Part shown: positions 35,182-47,500 of the stretch, piece after piece
Layout of the letters: each line of letters begins with the position of its first letter
How positions within the stretch are numbered: position 1 is the stretch's first letter
Assembly: GCF_002127325.2 (NCBI RefSeq)
Contig: NC_035436.2
Coordinates: 88,237,103-88,301,102, forward strand
DNA: 64,000 bases
Direction: 5' to 3'
Source: Helianthus annuus
Taxonomy: Eukaryota > Streptophyta > Magnoliopsida > Asterales > Asteraceae
Made by a program: the position numbers and the translations under genes
The notes under the pieces: generated by a model
Told to the model about the DNA's origin: nothing
Seen by the model: only the letters and a program-made list of their open reading frames with translations
Databases searched by the model: none

Positions 35182-38100
35182 GTTTGGTATCAGAGCCACT
35201 GGTTATAGTGAACTTGGTTTTAAAACGTTTTTATAAAACCAGACTATAACCGAACAGTTCCGAATACGTGAATACGACCATGACACTCAGCTCCAGATTG
35301 CAAGGTTCGTCTCTCTCACTTGTTGCATACATTACATGACTAGTACACATTTGTTTATGACGTAACATACAAACACACACTCGTCGCTATAGCATGATTA
35401 CCAGAACTACTTGCTTACATTATGATTCATTGACAGTTTGTCATAGTCCTTGGATTCCTATGGTTTTATCGTTTTGATAACCTCTGATTGGCATTCGAGT
35501 TGGAGGAACCATTTGCCATGAGTTAAGAGGAACTGAGATGAGCATGCAAATCGCAATATTATTGTGGGTGCACACACAATAATAATGTGGGGTGCATGTG
35601 AGTCCCAGTGAGGCTTAACAAGCGGAAAAGGGGTTCCGTTCCGTTATTTGATCAATAAGAAACATAACAGTCTATAGGAGTCATAGCAATGATTGTCTCT
35701 TACTCGAACATCATCTTTTCACTCCTCTCTGAACCCTTACGAATCTCGATGCTATCGAGTTGTACTTGAACACACATCTGAACGCCTAACGAAACGTGTA
35801 GAATGTTAGGTGCTTGCACGAACGTGCTTGAGTTGGTTTATACCTTTCTCGCTTCTCTTCGTTTGATGGAACTCTATGTATTGACGTCTTAGACTCTGAA
35901 GTGTGATCACTTCTGCAACACTCCCGCAGCATACCGCGCATTACTCAATCGACCTACTAGATCGATGGACAAAAGGGTGAGCGTAGTATTTTACCGACCT
36001 CAGTAATTGGAGAACCCTGATTATCGACAACGAACACCAGCAAAGTGACTACAACCGAATCTCCAACCCTAGTCAGCGACTGATGTGAGACAACCATTAC
36101 GAACCAATCAGGACATAAGCGATGACAACTGACTGTAGAATGGAATGTGAAACTCCCCGCACAGAGAGTAGTGCCTTAGCACGTACCATGGAATGTGAAG
36201 AGGTGGACCCTGTCGGTGAAAGATCGTAGAGCTCCGTTTCAAACAACAGCATTAGAGGCAATAGTCACGACAACATCAAGGTATTTGTAATGGTAACCAA
36301 CAATATGGAAAATGAAGGTGCCTACGACATAGAGTGGTCGTTGTTAAATCAAACGACAACAACCAAGGGAACGACGGGCGTACTGGAAATCCTCGCAACG
36401 AGTACAACAACCCGGGAAATGATGCTCATGGAGGGACATTTAGGATTGGCGTGGGCGACGCCAAGATTATAACAACATGGTGGCCTACATGTTCTTGGTA
36501 ACTAATCACTTCGTCACTATTCTGCTTAACCCTGATGCTTCTTGAAACCGAACCTGTTGTGGAATCAACTAAGGGCAAGTCAAATGAAACCTTATATGTC
36601 CGCTGGGATGTAAACTCGACCTTGTGGGACAAGTGTTCGACGTCGACCTTCTTTCTACTATCCCTAATAGTTACAATGCAGTAGGTAGTGTGGATTGGTT
36701 ATGCAGAAATCACGCAGACATACCCGGTGAGGAGAAATTTTTTTTTGTGGAAAATCGTTATTTGTTCTAAAGCATCGGAGTGGTACAAAGGTTAGCGCCA
36801 TTTAAGCCATGAAGACCCAGAAGTATCTACAGGGAGATTACCCCGCTACGTTAGCAACCGTTACTGATGTTAGGGTTAAGGAAGAGAGGATCAGGATCCA
36901 CCAGTTGTTCATGATTTCTCTCGATATTCTGCCCGTAGAATTTACCGGTCAACTTCCACAATTGTAGAGAAGAATCTCAGTTGATCTCGCGCCAGATGCA
37001 ACCCTGATTACTCATATTTTATACCGTCTAGTAGCAGGAGGGTTGCAAGAACTGTTTAATCAACTACAGGAACTATTGGACAGAAGTTTTGTCGGACCTA
37101 GTTTTTCGCTTCGGGGAGCCCCGATTATACCCGTGAAGATAAGCTTTATCGTTAGACATGTGTGCTGATTATCAAAAACTCATCAAGGTGACAGTCAAGA
37201 ACTGTTCGTCTCGACCATGTGTTGACAACCTGTTGGCCAATTGCGAGGGTCGAACTTCTATTCAAGGATTGACTAACGAACGAACTATCATCAGAAGGGA
37301 GTCCAACAGGCGAATGCTCTTAGAACGGCATATCGAGCGCAATACGGCCATTTCGACTTTGTACATCCTGATCATTGAGTTGATCAACGCACCAGCCGCT
37401 TTATGGACCACATGAATCGACCGTGGTTATTGATGACGTTTTGGATCATTTCCAGGAGAAGGGAACATCATGGATGGCATTTTTAGCTTATGATAGAACC
37501 CTGGGGGAGGAGCAACTCCACGCAAAGTTGACCTAAGTATGACTTCAGGATTTGGGAGGTACGCTTGCTTGGTTGCTAAGTCGACGAAGTGGAAATACAT
37601 GCAGATCCCGCTAAAGACTCTTTCCATCAGATATGGATCGACACCGAATAGCCCATCAGGGATACAGTAATTTCTTGGTCCAGCTAGTTACTATCGTAGA
37701 TTCATCACAGGACTTTCGAGGTTTTCACAGCTTCAATCTCTTCAGCACAGTAGGGTGTTGTGAACTGTTGGGAGACGAAACAGGAGGAGGCATTTTCAGC
37801 TTTTGAAACCCAATCCTGCAACGCACTGAGCGTCACTTCTATCCGAGGGAACCGATGATCTGACCGTATACCATGATGGTTCGAATCAGAGTCCGAGTTA
37901 CACACCGATGCAAACACGAGAGAGAGTGATGGCGTACGTAATGGAGTTACAACGAGGGACTGCACAACACACAACCTGCGGTGGAAACCGTGGGCCTTGG
38001 ATTTAAGTTGGAGGCATTACTTGGACGGTACCGAATGCACTACGTAGACCGATCACAAGGGCCTCCCGTATACCCTTGTTTCGATGGAGCTAAACACGTA

Positions 38101-39313
38101 ATGACATCGCTGGATGGAGCTATTGGATGATTACGACTGTGAAACCTGAACAAGTACGAGCTTTATAGCTCACTATCGACTCTAGCATACCCAATCAGAT
38201 TCGTCATGTTTACACCAAAGGGTTGAAGGAAGAGAATTTTCAAGTTGGACCCATGCGGGCCATGGGGGAGCAACTTCTAACAAGTTGGACGATATTCGCT
38301 ACTTCATGGAACGACTACAGATTCCACTACACAGCAACCTTAGGGAACTGGTGCAGGCAAAGCCCACGGGTTTCGATGTTCCATTCATTTGATTTTTGAT
38401 AGGATAAATTAAAACCTAAAGACCATGTACAGATGACCAGGCCTAAAGGCCCACGCAGCAACGCATAAAAGCGATGTTTGACTTGTGGGAAAGTCAAGGT
38501 GGGATATTAGCAACCAGAAACACATACATGGAAATGAGAACATACTGCCATGGATTTTATCAGTGGTCTACTTACAACTCGAAGCGGAAACATTATCACC
38601 TGGATGATCGTTGATGGACACACGTTACCAGCACACTTTCTTGCAATCAAGAAAAACTGACAAGTCTTCACAGTTGTGAATGTTCCTCTGGGAGAGGTGG
38701 CTTTTAGGCACGAGGTGCCAACTCCTGTTACCTCTGAATTGATCTATGCATGATTTATGTCAGGCAATACACAACACCCTTGGCTCACATCAGGACCAGA
38801 GCATTGCTTATCGTCGTTGGGCAAACGATCAGAGAAAACGAGCTCTACGGGCACTCGAAGACATGCCGCGAGCATGTGTGTGACTGGCTTGGGTGCAATT
38901 TGGAAGGACTTTTACCTATGGTTGAGTATTACTGCGGCAATTATCATTTTGGTAACTGACGTCTGATGAAACACGTGCAATATATTTATTGAAGGAATTT
39001 ATCGAACACGTTGACCAGGAAGTCAAGGTTTGTCAACATAGCCGATCACGATTGTGAGAGTTTGTTGGAACTCAAGACGTGGACCGGAGTTCACGTGTGA
39101 GCATGAAGATAAGATGAAACTCAAGTATCCTCAACTTTTTCTTGACGACCAACCTAATACTGGTAAAACTGTTGAATTTCGGGACGAAATTTCTTTCAAG
39201 TTGGGGATGATCTGACACCTGAGGAAAATCCGCAACAATCTTGATTTCTTATTTCACCCCTCTGTGCCTACTTGTCAAATTTCGGGACGAAATTTCTTTC
39301 AAGTTGGGGATGA
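35182..39313 (+). pseudogene. G3 internal region: highly degenerate gag-pol
   Basis: No long frame survives, but short pieces appear in Gypsy order across changing frames: a gag tail near 36400-36470; the pre-RT linker near 36880-36960; RT pieces GLQELFNQLQELLD (about 37040) and MCADYQKLIKVTVKN (37158); VVIDDVLD where FIDDIL is expected (about 37424); YYRRFI (about 37690); an RNase H trace (about 37860); integrase zinc region, then MDFISGL-like and WMIVD (38440-38620); and a chromodomain-like end near 39060-39140. The protease active site is not recognisable. It matches G2 in order. The product must be non-functional. Confidence 0.8.
39173..39313 (+). repeat. Duplicated PPT/LTR junction of G3
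   Basis: The unit tttcgggacgaaatttcttt followed by caagttggggatga occurs at 39177-39210 and again at 39280-39313. Only the second is followed by TGTGACA and used as the LTR start; the first is followed by TCTGACACC. Confidence 0.9.
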
Positions 39314-41967
39314 TGTGACAACCCAGACTTTTAAGATCAGTGTGCTTGTTTTCGTACTTCTGATGTATGTCTTGTTCGCATTCTTGTTACATTAAGTGTG
39401 TTAACATAGACGTTTCGTTAGTTTAGGAACCATTCATGTATTGGACCGCCCAACTCATCTCTCGTGTAACCAGTTTCCTTGAAACCCAAAGGTGTAACTA
39501 AAGTGTATATAATTGGGATCGGCCCATTGGGTTGAACCCTCTCCTTTTGATAATCGGCCCAATTCCCTACTTGTAGCATGGACCGAACCAATTGAGCCCA
39601 ATCCCCAACCTTTCCTTTATGTATACGTAAGTTATCTGGGGGATTCATTATAATGGTTGCAAACCCTATTTTCCTCTCAAAAATCATCAACGGCAGTACT
39701 TGAACATCACCGCCGAAGCCTTTTCATTCTTGATTGTTTGACGGCGGTAGTCATACCCCCTCCCTCGAGTTAAGATCCTGGTTAGTAGTTCCTGTCTGTG
39801 GTTATTCATACTTGCATAATATGGGTTATATGTGTTGTTAGTATGTATGAGTTTAGATGTAACGCATGATGTATGTTATGATAATAATATGGATGAATCA
39901 GGATAGGTGGTCACGGATTCGGTTGCATTACGGCTGGGTCATATCAGTAGCTATGCAATTTGATGTTCTTTTATTTGGATAATTAACATTAATGATTCAA
40001 TAGTTTTAATAAGAAGGATAGCATGATGAGTAATTATTTATTGTTTGGATCGATCTGGTTGTTCTAATAAGTAATGATGTTATAGAAGTGGTTCCCATGA
40101 TTGTGCTTTGTGAAGTGATGAATGCCTGACTATGTTTGACGTAGGCTCTAGGGAATGATGTTGATTAATTATTTAAAATTAGGGGTATATATAACAGTGA
40201 TTGACGAATCCGTAGTGTTGACTAGATGGATTAATGGTTATACTTATAATGATCGATGATGTATATAACCGATATGATCGTGCTTATAATAATCGTGAGT
40301 AATGATTTATGTGTTTGGCATAATTGTAATCGATGCATGAGAACTGATGCTGGCCGATAGCATGGAATCATAGGATAGGGTCGGTTCTTGTTTATCAATT
40401 TGTGAGATGAATTTGATTATATAAGTATTATAAGGGCCTTGAAAATTGTGAAGCTTATCTTGAGCAAATTGATGGTGCTATCGTTGGGAATGCACAAAGA
40501 CTAATGATGATGTTGGGTGGCATAATTAATATAGTATATGATTTGTGAAAACCCTTATTATTTACAAATGAATGGTGCCATAATTAACGTTGCATATGAT
40601 AATGATTAGTGTTATAAAAATGGTTTAAATCATTAAAGTTTTGTGTTGTGGGTTCCTTGCAAGTAGACTGGGCCGCATAACAGCCGAACCACACAAATAG
40701 AATGGGCCAGCCAGTTCATTAGAGTATGCGAAGTGGGCTGCACAAACAACGGTCCGCGTATTGGATTGGCACCCGAGTGGGCGGTACATTTCATCGGGTT
40801 TGCATCATACGGGCTGCACATATATATTAATTAGGCTTGATATGTATGCAAATAAACTTAGGTATGCATGTACGATATAGGGTTAAGTTACCACATGTTA
40901 ATTGAGAATGTGACGACACTATGTGAAAGACTTTACTATCATGACTTAAATTACATGCGTGAGTTACTTGTACAATAAATGTGTTTTTTTTATGTGGACG
41001 GTGACTACGTGAGTTAATGGTATATGTGATATGCAATCTATGTGCACATAAAACTGACCGTTATCGGTAACTATGGTAGGACGCGGTTGATCAACTGGTA
41101 ATTAAGTAGTAAATCTTACCGAGCAAACCAAAGGTGAGTTCACTGCACTTTTCTAAGCATGCGTCCCGGTGGTTTGGGACATCTGGTAAACGTTTCTAAA
41201 GGGAATACTGGGTAAACTGTTTATTTGGGATGTTGGTTATTGAACACAGTATAAATCATGTAAGACCCCATACATCTACCGTGTTGCTGAAGAAGCAACG
41301 AGGTATTTAGTTGATAGCGCTATTAGGTTTGGCACCCTCACACCGGGCCGAAAGGACGGGCGTGAACTAATTACCTGGACCTCATGACCAATGCCTAGTT
41401 AGAGGCATTGGGGTTGGGCATTCACATCGTGTACATATAAGACCCCTTACATCTATTCAAGGTTGTTTGATACCTTGACATCATGACCAATGCCTAAACG
41501 GAGGCATTGGGGTTGGGCATTCACATCAAGTCGCCACATACGGTAATCGAGTAATAACAACATCAAAACAAAACGTTAAACTGTCTTAAACACACATCTG
41601 GTAACTAAACACGTTAACAAAACTTTGAACTCACCAGCGTCGTCTGACACACTTGTCTGCATGCTTGCAGGTCTGTAGGGTTATATCATGGAACTTGCTA
41701 TCTGGAAGGCTGGAGTGGTCATGGGTCGAGATACGTGGAATCGCAACATAAGACTAATGATTTTTACATGTGGTTTATACACACTTAACAAATGAATTAT
41801 GCTTCCGCTGTATACTGTGAATTGTTTGTAACGTTGTAACTCTTAATGCTAATAAATGAAAGTTTTTATTTAAATACATACTATAGTTCAATGTGATTAG
41901 TGGCTTGGATCCTGGTACGTCACACGTCCCGTGGTGTTTCCGCTTGTGGTATTTTGGGGGTGTGACA
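39314..41967 (+). repeat. G3 3' LTR
   Basis: It is the near-identical partner of 32527-35181, following the PPT, and ends where the ATGAA duplication and element A sequence resume. Confidence 0.95.
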
Positions 41968-42219
41968 ATGAACCTGCTTGAAAGACAAAGATTGAAGAAG
42001 AAAAGAGCTGCTGAGAATCCTCCTCTCACATTCTTTTTGACAAGATTTTGCTGATCAAGATCCTGATATGAAGCTAACCACAAGAGCTGAAGAAAGAGAC
42101 CCAGTGTTGAGAGTTCAGAAGTCAAGAACTTCCACAACATCTGCAGCATAGCGTCAACCATATATTTCGTTGAAGACGTTGCTGAATTCAAGTTATGAAG
42201 ACAATTTGATGGCATCAGT

Positions 42220-42231
42220 CTAGGGGGAGAT
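42220..42231 (+). other. Element A polypurine tract
   Basis: The run tctagggggagat directly precedes the 3' LTR. Confidence 0.85.
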
Positions 42232-42705
42232 TGTTAGGCCCTAAAGTGTGAGACTGACGCATCAAATTAACACAATGGGTTATGGTTATGAACTGGGCTT
42301 TACCGGGTTAGTTTATATTAGATTGTGGACCTTTATAGGTCACTTGGGCCAAGCTTTAGGCCATGTGGGCCAAGCAGGCCCAAGGGGAGCCCATGTATGG
42401 AAGTGGGCTTGAGTTAGTATATAAAAAAGTTATTAACTTGTTTTAGGGTTGGAACCTCTTGGAGCCTCTTGTTACGAAAAATTTCTAGAGTTAGAGAGAG
42501 GCGATTCGATTGTGGTGTAGGAACTTGTACCAGACGGTTTTGCTAGTTGATAGTAATAGAATCGTGTGCAAGTTTGAAAGGTGATTCGGTTTGTTTTTCG
42601 TGTTTCATATTTTCGGTTTATCTTGAATCATCTTGTGTTTGGTTTCCGCACTCTCACAAGATTAGGTTTGATATCATTGAAAGATCCGGTTAAACGGGAC
42701 TTACA
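42232..42705 (+). repeat. Element A 3' LTR (474 bp)
   Basis: It matches 26048-26520 throughout and ends GGGACTTACA, followed by the target duplication GTACA. Confidence 0.95.
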
Positions 42706-42710
42706 GTACA

Positions 42711-43249
42711 GGAGACAAGAAGGTACACAAAGACGCTTATGTGGCACCAATCAGTGTGCCCCGACAACTGCACAACGATCTCCACTTAGCCGCTGATGAC
42801 AGAACAGACAACAAGGACAACGGTCAGGCCACTTGGATCCAATCGGCATTCGCCAGCTCTCCCCTCGCTCAGAAGCACCAACGGTCGTAGCAGAGGGGAC
42901 AAAATGAATATTCCTTGTTGTCGACTTCAGTCCCAAGGCCCATCAGCCCATCTCCTTCCACACCACTTCGGCTATAAATAGGAACCTTCATCTACAGGTT
43001 TAAGCATCCACTTCCTCGCTCTCTCACTCACTTAATTACACACTTAATCCTCAAAGCAGATACTTATTCTCACGTCGGAGAGTGGTTACGAGGAGTACCT
43101 TCTATTCCCCTCCTTGTAACAAGCTTAACGGGGTGTTTAGTGTTTTGCAGGAGAATCATCACCGCAGCTCGGACGAGGCTAAGAAGATTAACTTTATTTG
43201 TCGAGGCACAATCCCAAACTAATCGGCAGATTAGTTCCATGTTTCTTCA
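42711..43249 (+). repeat. Tat-like element 3' LTR, right fragment (end approximate)
   Basis: Sequence resumes after the second GTACA copy (42706-42710). It holds a good TATA box, TATAAATA at 42973-42980, in the plus direction, followed by a pyrimidine-rich leader-like stretch, which fits the promoter and R region of an LTR. The right edge is put at ttccatgtttcttca (43249) only because LTRs end in CA; with the partner LTR absent it may be off by tens to hundreds of bases. Confidence 0.5.
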
Positions 43250-43589
43250 GGTAGTATAGATATTCAAGTTTGGTATTATATTCTAGGATTTAATGTCTAT
43301 TGGTGTTGATTATATAAATTTATAAGCGGTCTTCTTGAATAAAACACATCGTAAACCTGGTAACACCTGATGACGAAAACTACGATGGTCCAGGAACACC
43401 ACTATTTATTAACAGCACACATAAAGATCTCTAGAAGAATGATGTAAGCTATGATTTCAAAAGATGGGCGTACACAAAAAGTCTAGCCATAAACGTGCAA
43501 ATAAAGATTCTAGATAGCTTTTACAAAACACATGCAGTAGACAGACTAGCACATGCAGAAGACAAAAGAATCTTTGATTGTGTATATAT

Positions 43590-43956
43590 GGTAGAGGATC
43601 CTGTATATTAATCCAGAAGTGTGAGAAGTGTATTATAACACTATATATAACACTATATAACACCATATAAACACCGTATAACAATATGTAACACCATATA
43701 ACACCATATAACACTATGTAACCCTATATAACGCTATATAACAAATATAACACTATAGTTTATCTAATAGCATGTCTATGATAGATGTATAGTGTTATAT
43801 AGTGTCATATAGTGTCATATAGTGTTACATAGTGTTATATGGTGTTATATGGTGTTACATAGTGTTATACGGTGTTTATATGGTGTTATATAGCGTTATA
43901 TATAGTGTTATAATACACTTCTCACACTTCTGAATTAATGTACACTATCCCTACCC
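43590..43956. mobile_element. Foldback MITE, probably Mutator-like
   Basis: Two arms of about 165 bases (43590-43757 and 43786-43956) are inverted copies, ggtagaggatc... versus ...atccctaccc, so the element can fold into one long hairpin. It is flanked by gtgtatatat on both sides (43580-43589 and 43957-43966), a 9-10 base duplication typical of Mutator elements. The arms are made mostly of aacaccatat-like words. Confidence 0.85.
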
Positions 43957-44307
43957 GTGTATATATTATCTTGTCGTTTTTTCTTCTTTCATTTGTAACC
44001 GTTTGTTTTTCTTTGTCTTCTGACAAGAGAGCACAAGTGTATTGAAGTACATTATTAGTATAGTTCTAACTCTCATCTATATAAGGTAGAGATTTCATTT
44101 GTAAATATCACCCTAGATAATTCAATAAAACATTTGCATTCTCAATCTTTCTTATGGTACACTACCTATCCGATGCTCATTAGCCAAACCTTCTAGGCCT
44201 TTAGTTTCATCCATTGTTTTTCATATTATATTTCGTTAAAAACAAACATCATGTATATTGGTAAATATATACATAGAAAATGTAAAATAAGAAACAATGT
44301 TCTGAAA

Positions 44308-44371
44308 CATGTAGAGTGATATAATGTTTTATGTTTCTAAAACATTCTAAAACATTATATCACTCTACATG
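44308..44371. repeat. Perfect 23-base inverted repeat
   Basis: The arms 44308-44330 (catgtagagtgatataatgt, then ttt) and 44349-44371 are exact reverse complements around an 18-base loop. It lies about 220 bases downstream of the kinase stop codon. Confidence 0.9.
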
Positions 44372-44586
44372 GATGACTGATTTCTATTATTATAAATTAT
44401 AAATAAAGTTACAATCAATTAAAATACAAAAGGTTATATGTGTACATTTTTAATAATCAACCAAAATACATCTATCTATATCTATACATATATATGTGTG
44501 ATTAAAGAAAACATTTTTAATTTAAAATACAAGCCAACAGTTGAACAAATACTCTAATTACAAAACCTCTTTACTTTATACAATTT

Positions 44587-47500
44587 CTACGCAGATTGAA
44601 ACCTCTGTTTGCTGCTATCTTCAATACCAAAAAACTGGCGACGGTTCTTTCTAGCATCAATTTCAGGAACCTGAACAGAATGGTTTGCAGCTTCCATAGC
44701 ATCATTTTGTTCATGGTAATCTTTTCTGATTCTCCACAAGATCTCTGCACATTGCATCATCGACGGTCTAGATTGTCTAGTGGGGGCCACACATTGTCGT
44801 GCCAGTCTTAGCACCTTTTCGACCACCATCAACGAAGCCGGGTTCCTCATTAGCTTTGGATCCATTGCCAGCACCACCTCCCCTCGTTTTAGTCTTTGCA
44901 TTGCCTGCAAGAATACGATTAAATATAGCTCAAACTGACACTATTTATATAAATAGAGTAAGGTTAACATACAAAAAGCCTTATCATACATCACGTAGGA
45001 GACAATGGTAACCGTTGGATCAGGGGTATAATCACGCATGGGACCACATGGGACCACATAATCACGCATGGGACCACATAATCACGCATGGGACTATAAT
45101 CACGCACGTTCTATGATAATAACGAACGTATATTTTTTGTCATGTATGTTAATGTAGGTTAAGCCCTGAAGTACATTATACTTTCTCTATATAAATATTA
45201 TTTAATATATAAAACATATAACTAAATAATACATAGTTATATGTATAATTATGATAAAAATTACCAAAATAAATATTATGTTATATAAGTAGAATTATAT
45301 TTTTTAAATATGTATCAATAAAGATTTATATAATTAAAAAATAGAGTTAGCTGTCATTTTCGTCCCTGTGGTTTGTTCACTTTTGTCATTTCAGACCATT
45401 TTTCAAAAATGCACCAGTTTCCTCCTGACATACTGGAAACGTGCCACTTCATTCCAAAAATTGAAACCCAGTTAAGTCAGACAGGTTAAATGAAGGGTAT
45501 TATTGTCAATTCATATATCTTTTATTTTCACCTTATTTTATGAACTGACAATAATACTCTTCATTTAACATGTCTGACTTAACTGGGTTTTAATTTTTGG
45601 AATAAAGTGGCACGTTTCCAGTGTGTCAGGGTGGAACAACTGGTGCATTTTTTAAAATTGGCCTGAAATGGCAAAAGTGAACAAACCACAGAGACGAAAA
45701 TGGTAGTTAACTCTAAAAAATAATAAACGGGACTTGCCTGAGTTGTGCTCGAGTTTGAAAAAATTAATCAAGAGCCAAACTCGAGCTTTAGACATGGAGC
45801 TCGAAACAAGCCACGATAGGAGCATGAAGATTCTCAAGTTAAAGGAGGTGAGCTCGGGCTCAACTCATTTACACGCCTAAAGTGACTTATATAAACATGT
45901 GAATTAACAAAATCCACAATTCCCATGTTTTTTTTAAAGGAAATGAATCAATCAAAATGAGAAAATATGGAAAAAAATCGTTAGCCAAAACTGGAGCTCC
46001 CGAGTCACGCAAACCGCTTATGCCTTTTGGTCAAAAGTCAAAACATCCATCCCATTAAGCGGTTTTAATGCATAATATACGGGCCCCATAACTTCAGACA
46101 GATAAAAGCCCGTTTTAAACAACATATGCTGGCCCTTTGGAGTCAGCTGGAAATCCAGTTGATTTACCGTTCAAAAAAAAGATAAAAGCTCGTTTTAAGT
46201 TGGGCCTTTTTCTAGCCTACTTGTTTTTTTTCCGGCTGTTCCAAATACGAATTTGGATCAGTTCCGTATCAAATGGAAAAAAAGGAGTCAAACAATTTAC
46301 TCACCCATCTTGTAGTAAATTTCTCATTCGAAGCTTTGGTTAAATCAATCGGTAGTCTTCCCGTCACCAGCTCGACTAGCAAAACTCCAAATGAATAAAC
46401 GTCACTCCTGTCGGTAAGTTGGTACGTACCGAGGTATTCGGGATCTAAGTAGCCTGCAGTTCCTTTGACTTGAGTAGAAATATGAGTAGCTTCAGGATCT
46501 TCAACCTTTATACGCGCGAATCCAAAATCAGTCACTTTTGCACGCAATTTATCATTAAGCAGTATATTAGATGATTTTATATCTCTGTGTATTATGGGTT
46601 GATCTGCAGTATTTTAAGAAGAAACAGTTAATTTAGAGTTCTTGATCTTCTTTGACATTTTCAAGAATGTTAAACACCTGTATATGTATGCAAATATGTA
46701 ACTGCATGAGCTATATCAATCATAATATCTAGACGTTCTCCAATTTCTAGTCCGCTTCCACGTTTACCTGCAAGGTAAGTAAGATATTATTACAGACGAA
46801 AGTGCCCTTTCGAGGAAAGTGATGTGATGTCTTACCATCTAAATGTTCACGAAGGGTTCCGTAGGGAACATATTCGAGCACGATAATACGCTCGTCTCCA
46901 TGCTCTATAAATCCGTAGAATCTAACCAGATTTAGATGCTCAATTTTTGATAAGGTTAGTATTTCATTTTTGAATTCCACTGGTGTCCCTTTGTCATAGT
47001 TTTCCTTTTTCGCACGCTTTATGGCTATGGTGGATCCATTTTTCAATGTTCCCTTGTAAACGGTACCAAATCCTCCTTCCCCGATTATATTTGAAGCAGA
47101 CCAATTTCCGGTTGCCTTACAAATATCTTGAAATGATAATTCATCTACACCCTGTTGTCCGTTAGAGGCCTTAGAGTGGTTGAGGTTTTTGTTGTTTCTT
47201 AAACTGTTGTGTGTTAAATCTGCCAAAATGAAAATTATTTTGTAAAACTTACACAAATATAATCCAAAGCAGTGAAACCTGGCCAGTTAAAATAACATTA
47301 TTAATTTTGTGCACTAGTAATCACATGTACCAGTTCTATACAAAGATGACACGACCGGAAACACGTCATGTAAATTATCAGGTTTTTGACACGAATAGAT
47401 ATAAGTGTCGTGCTTGGGTTTAACGAGTTCTAAAGCATATTTCTGCCTAAGTTTAACTATTTCATACTGGTTTAGAAGATAATCACCAACAAGTTCCATT

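Larger units (their letters stand above)
32527..41967 (+). mobile_element. Element G3: Ty3/Gypsy with young LTRs and dead pol
   Basis: The LTRs at 32527-35181 and 39314-41967 (2655 and 2654 bp) differ at about 23 sites by eye. The target duplication ATGAA is perfect (32522-32526 and 41968-41972). The PBS TGGTATCAGAGCC is at 35185-35197 and the PPT at 39300-39313. The 4.1-kb internal region keeps only short recognisable pol pieces. It sits in the tail of element A. Confidence 0.95.
26048..42705 (+). mobile_element. Element A: complete gag-only Copia (Sirevirus-like) element, split by G3
   Basis: The LTRs at 26048-26520 and 42232-42705 share about 98 percent identity by eye. The target duplication GTACA at 26043-26047 and 42706-42710 is perfect. 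It has a PBS (26523-26535) and a PPT (42220-42231). Removing G3 leaves about 7.2 kb: leader, gag, a protease stub and a noncoding tail. There is no integrase, RT or RNase H, so it depends on other elements. Confidence 0.93.

Noticed and set aside
35182..39313. Possible functional small genes inside G3
   Set aside because: The short frames coincide with Gypsy pol motifs in changing phases, so they are relics.
41775..42215. 146-codon minus-strand frame
   Set aside because: It spans the end of the G3 LTR and the tail of element A, two unrelated pieces joined by insertion.
46137..47165. Plus-strand frames opposite the kinase exons
   Set aside because: Shadows of the kinase coding strand and its introns.
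47314..47499. Possible extra kinase exon (61 codons) in intron 1
   Set aside because: No convincing splice sites and no counterpart in kinases of this family as I know them; the exon 1 to exon 2 phase already fits.
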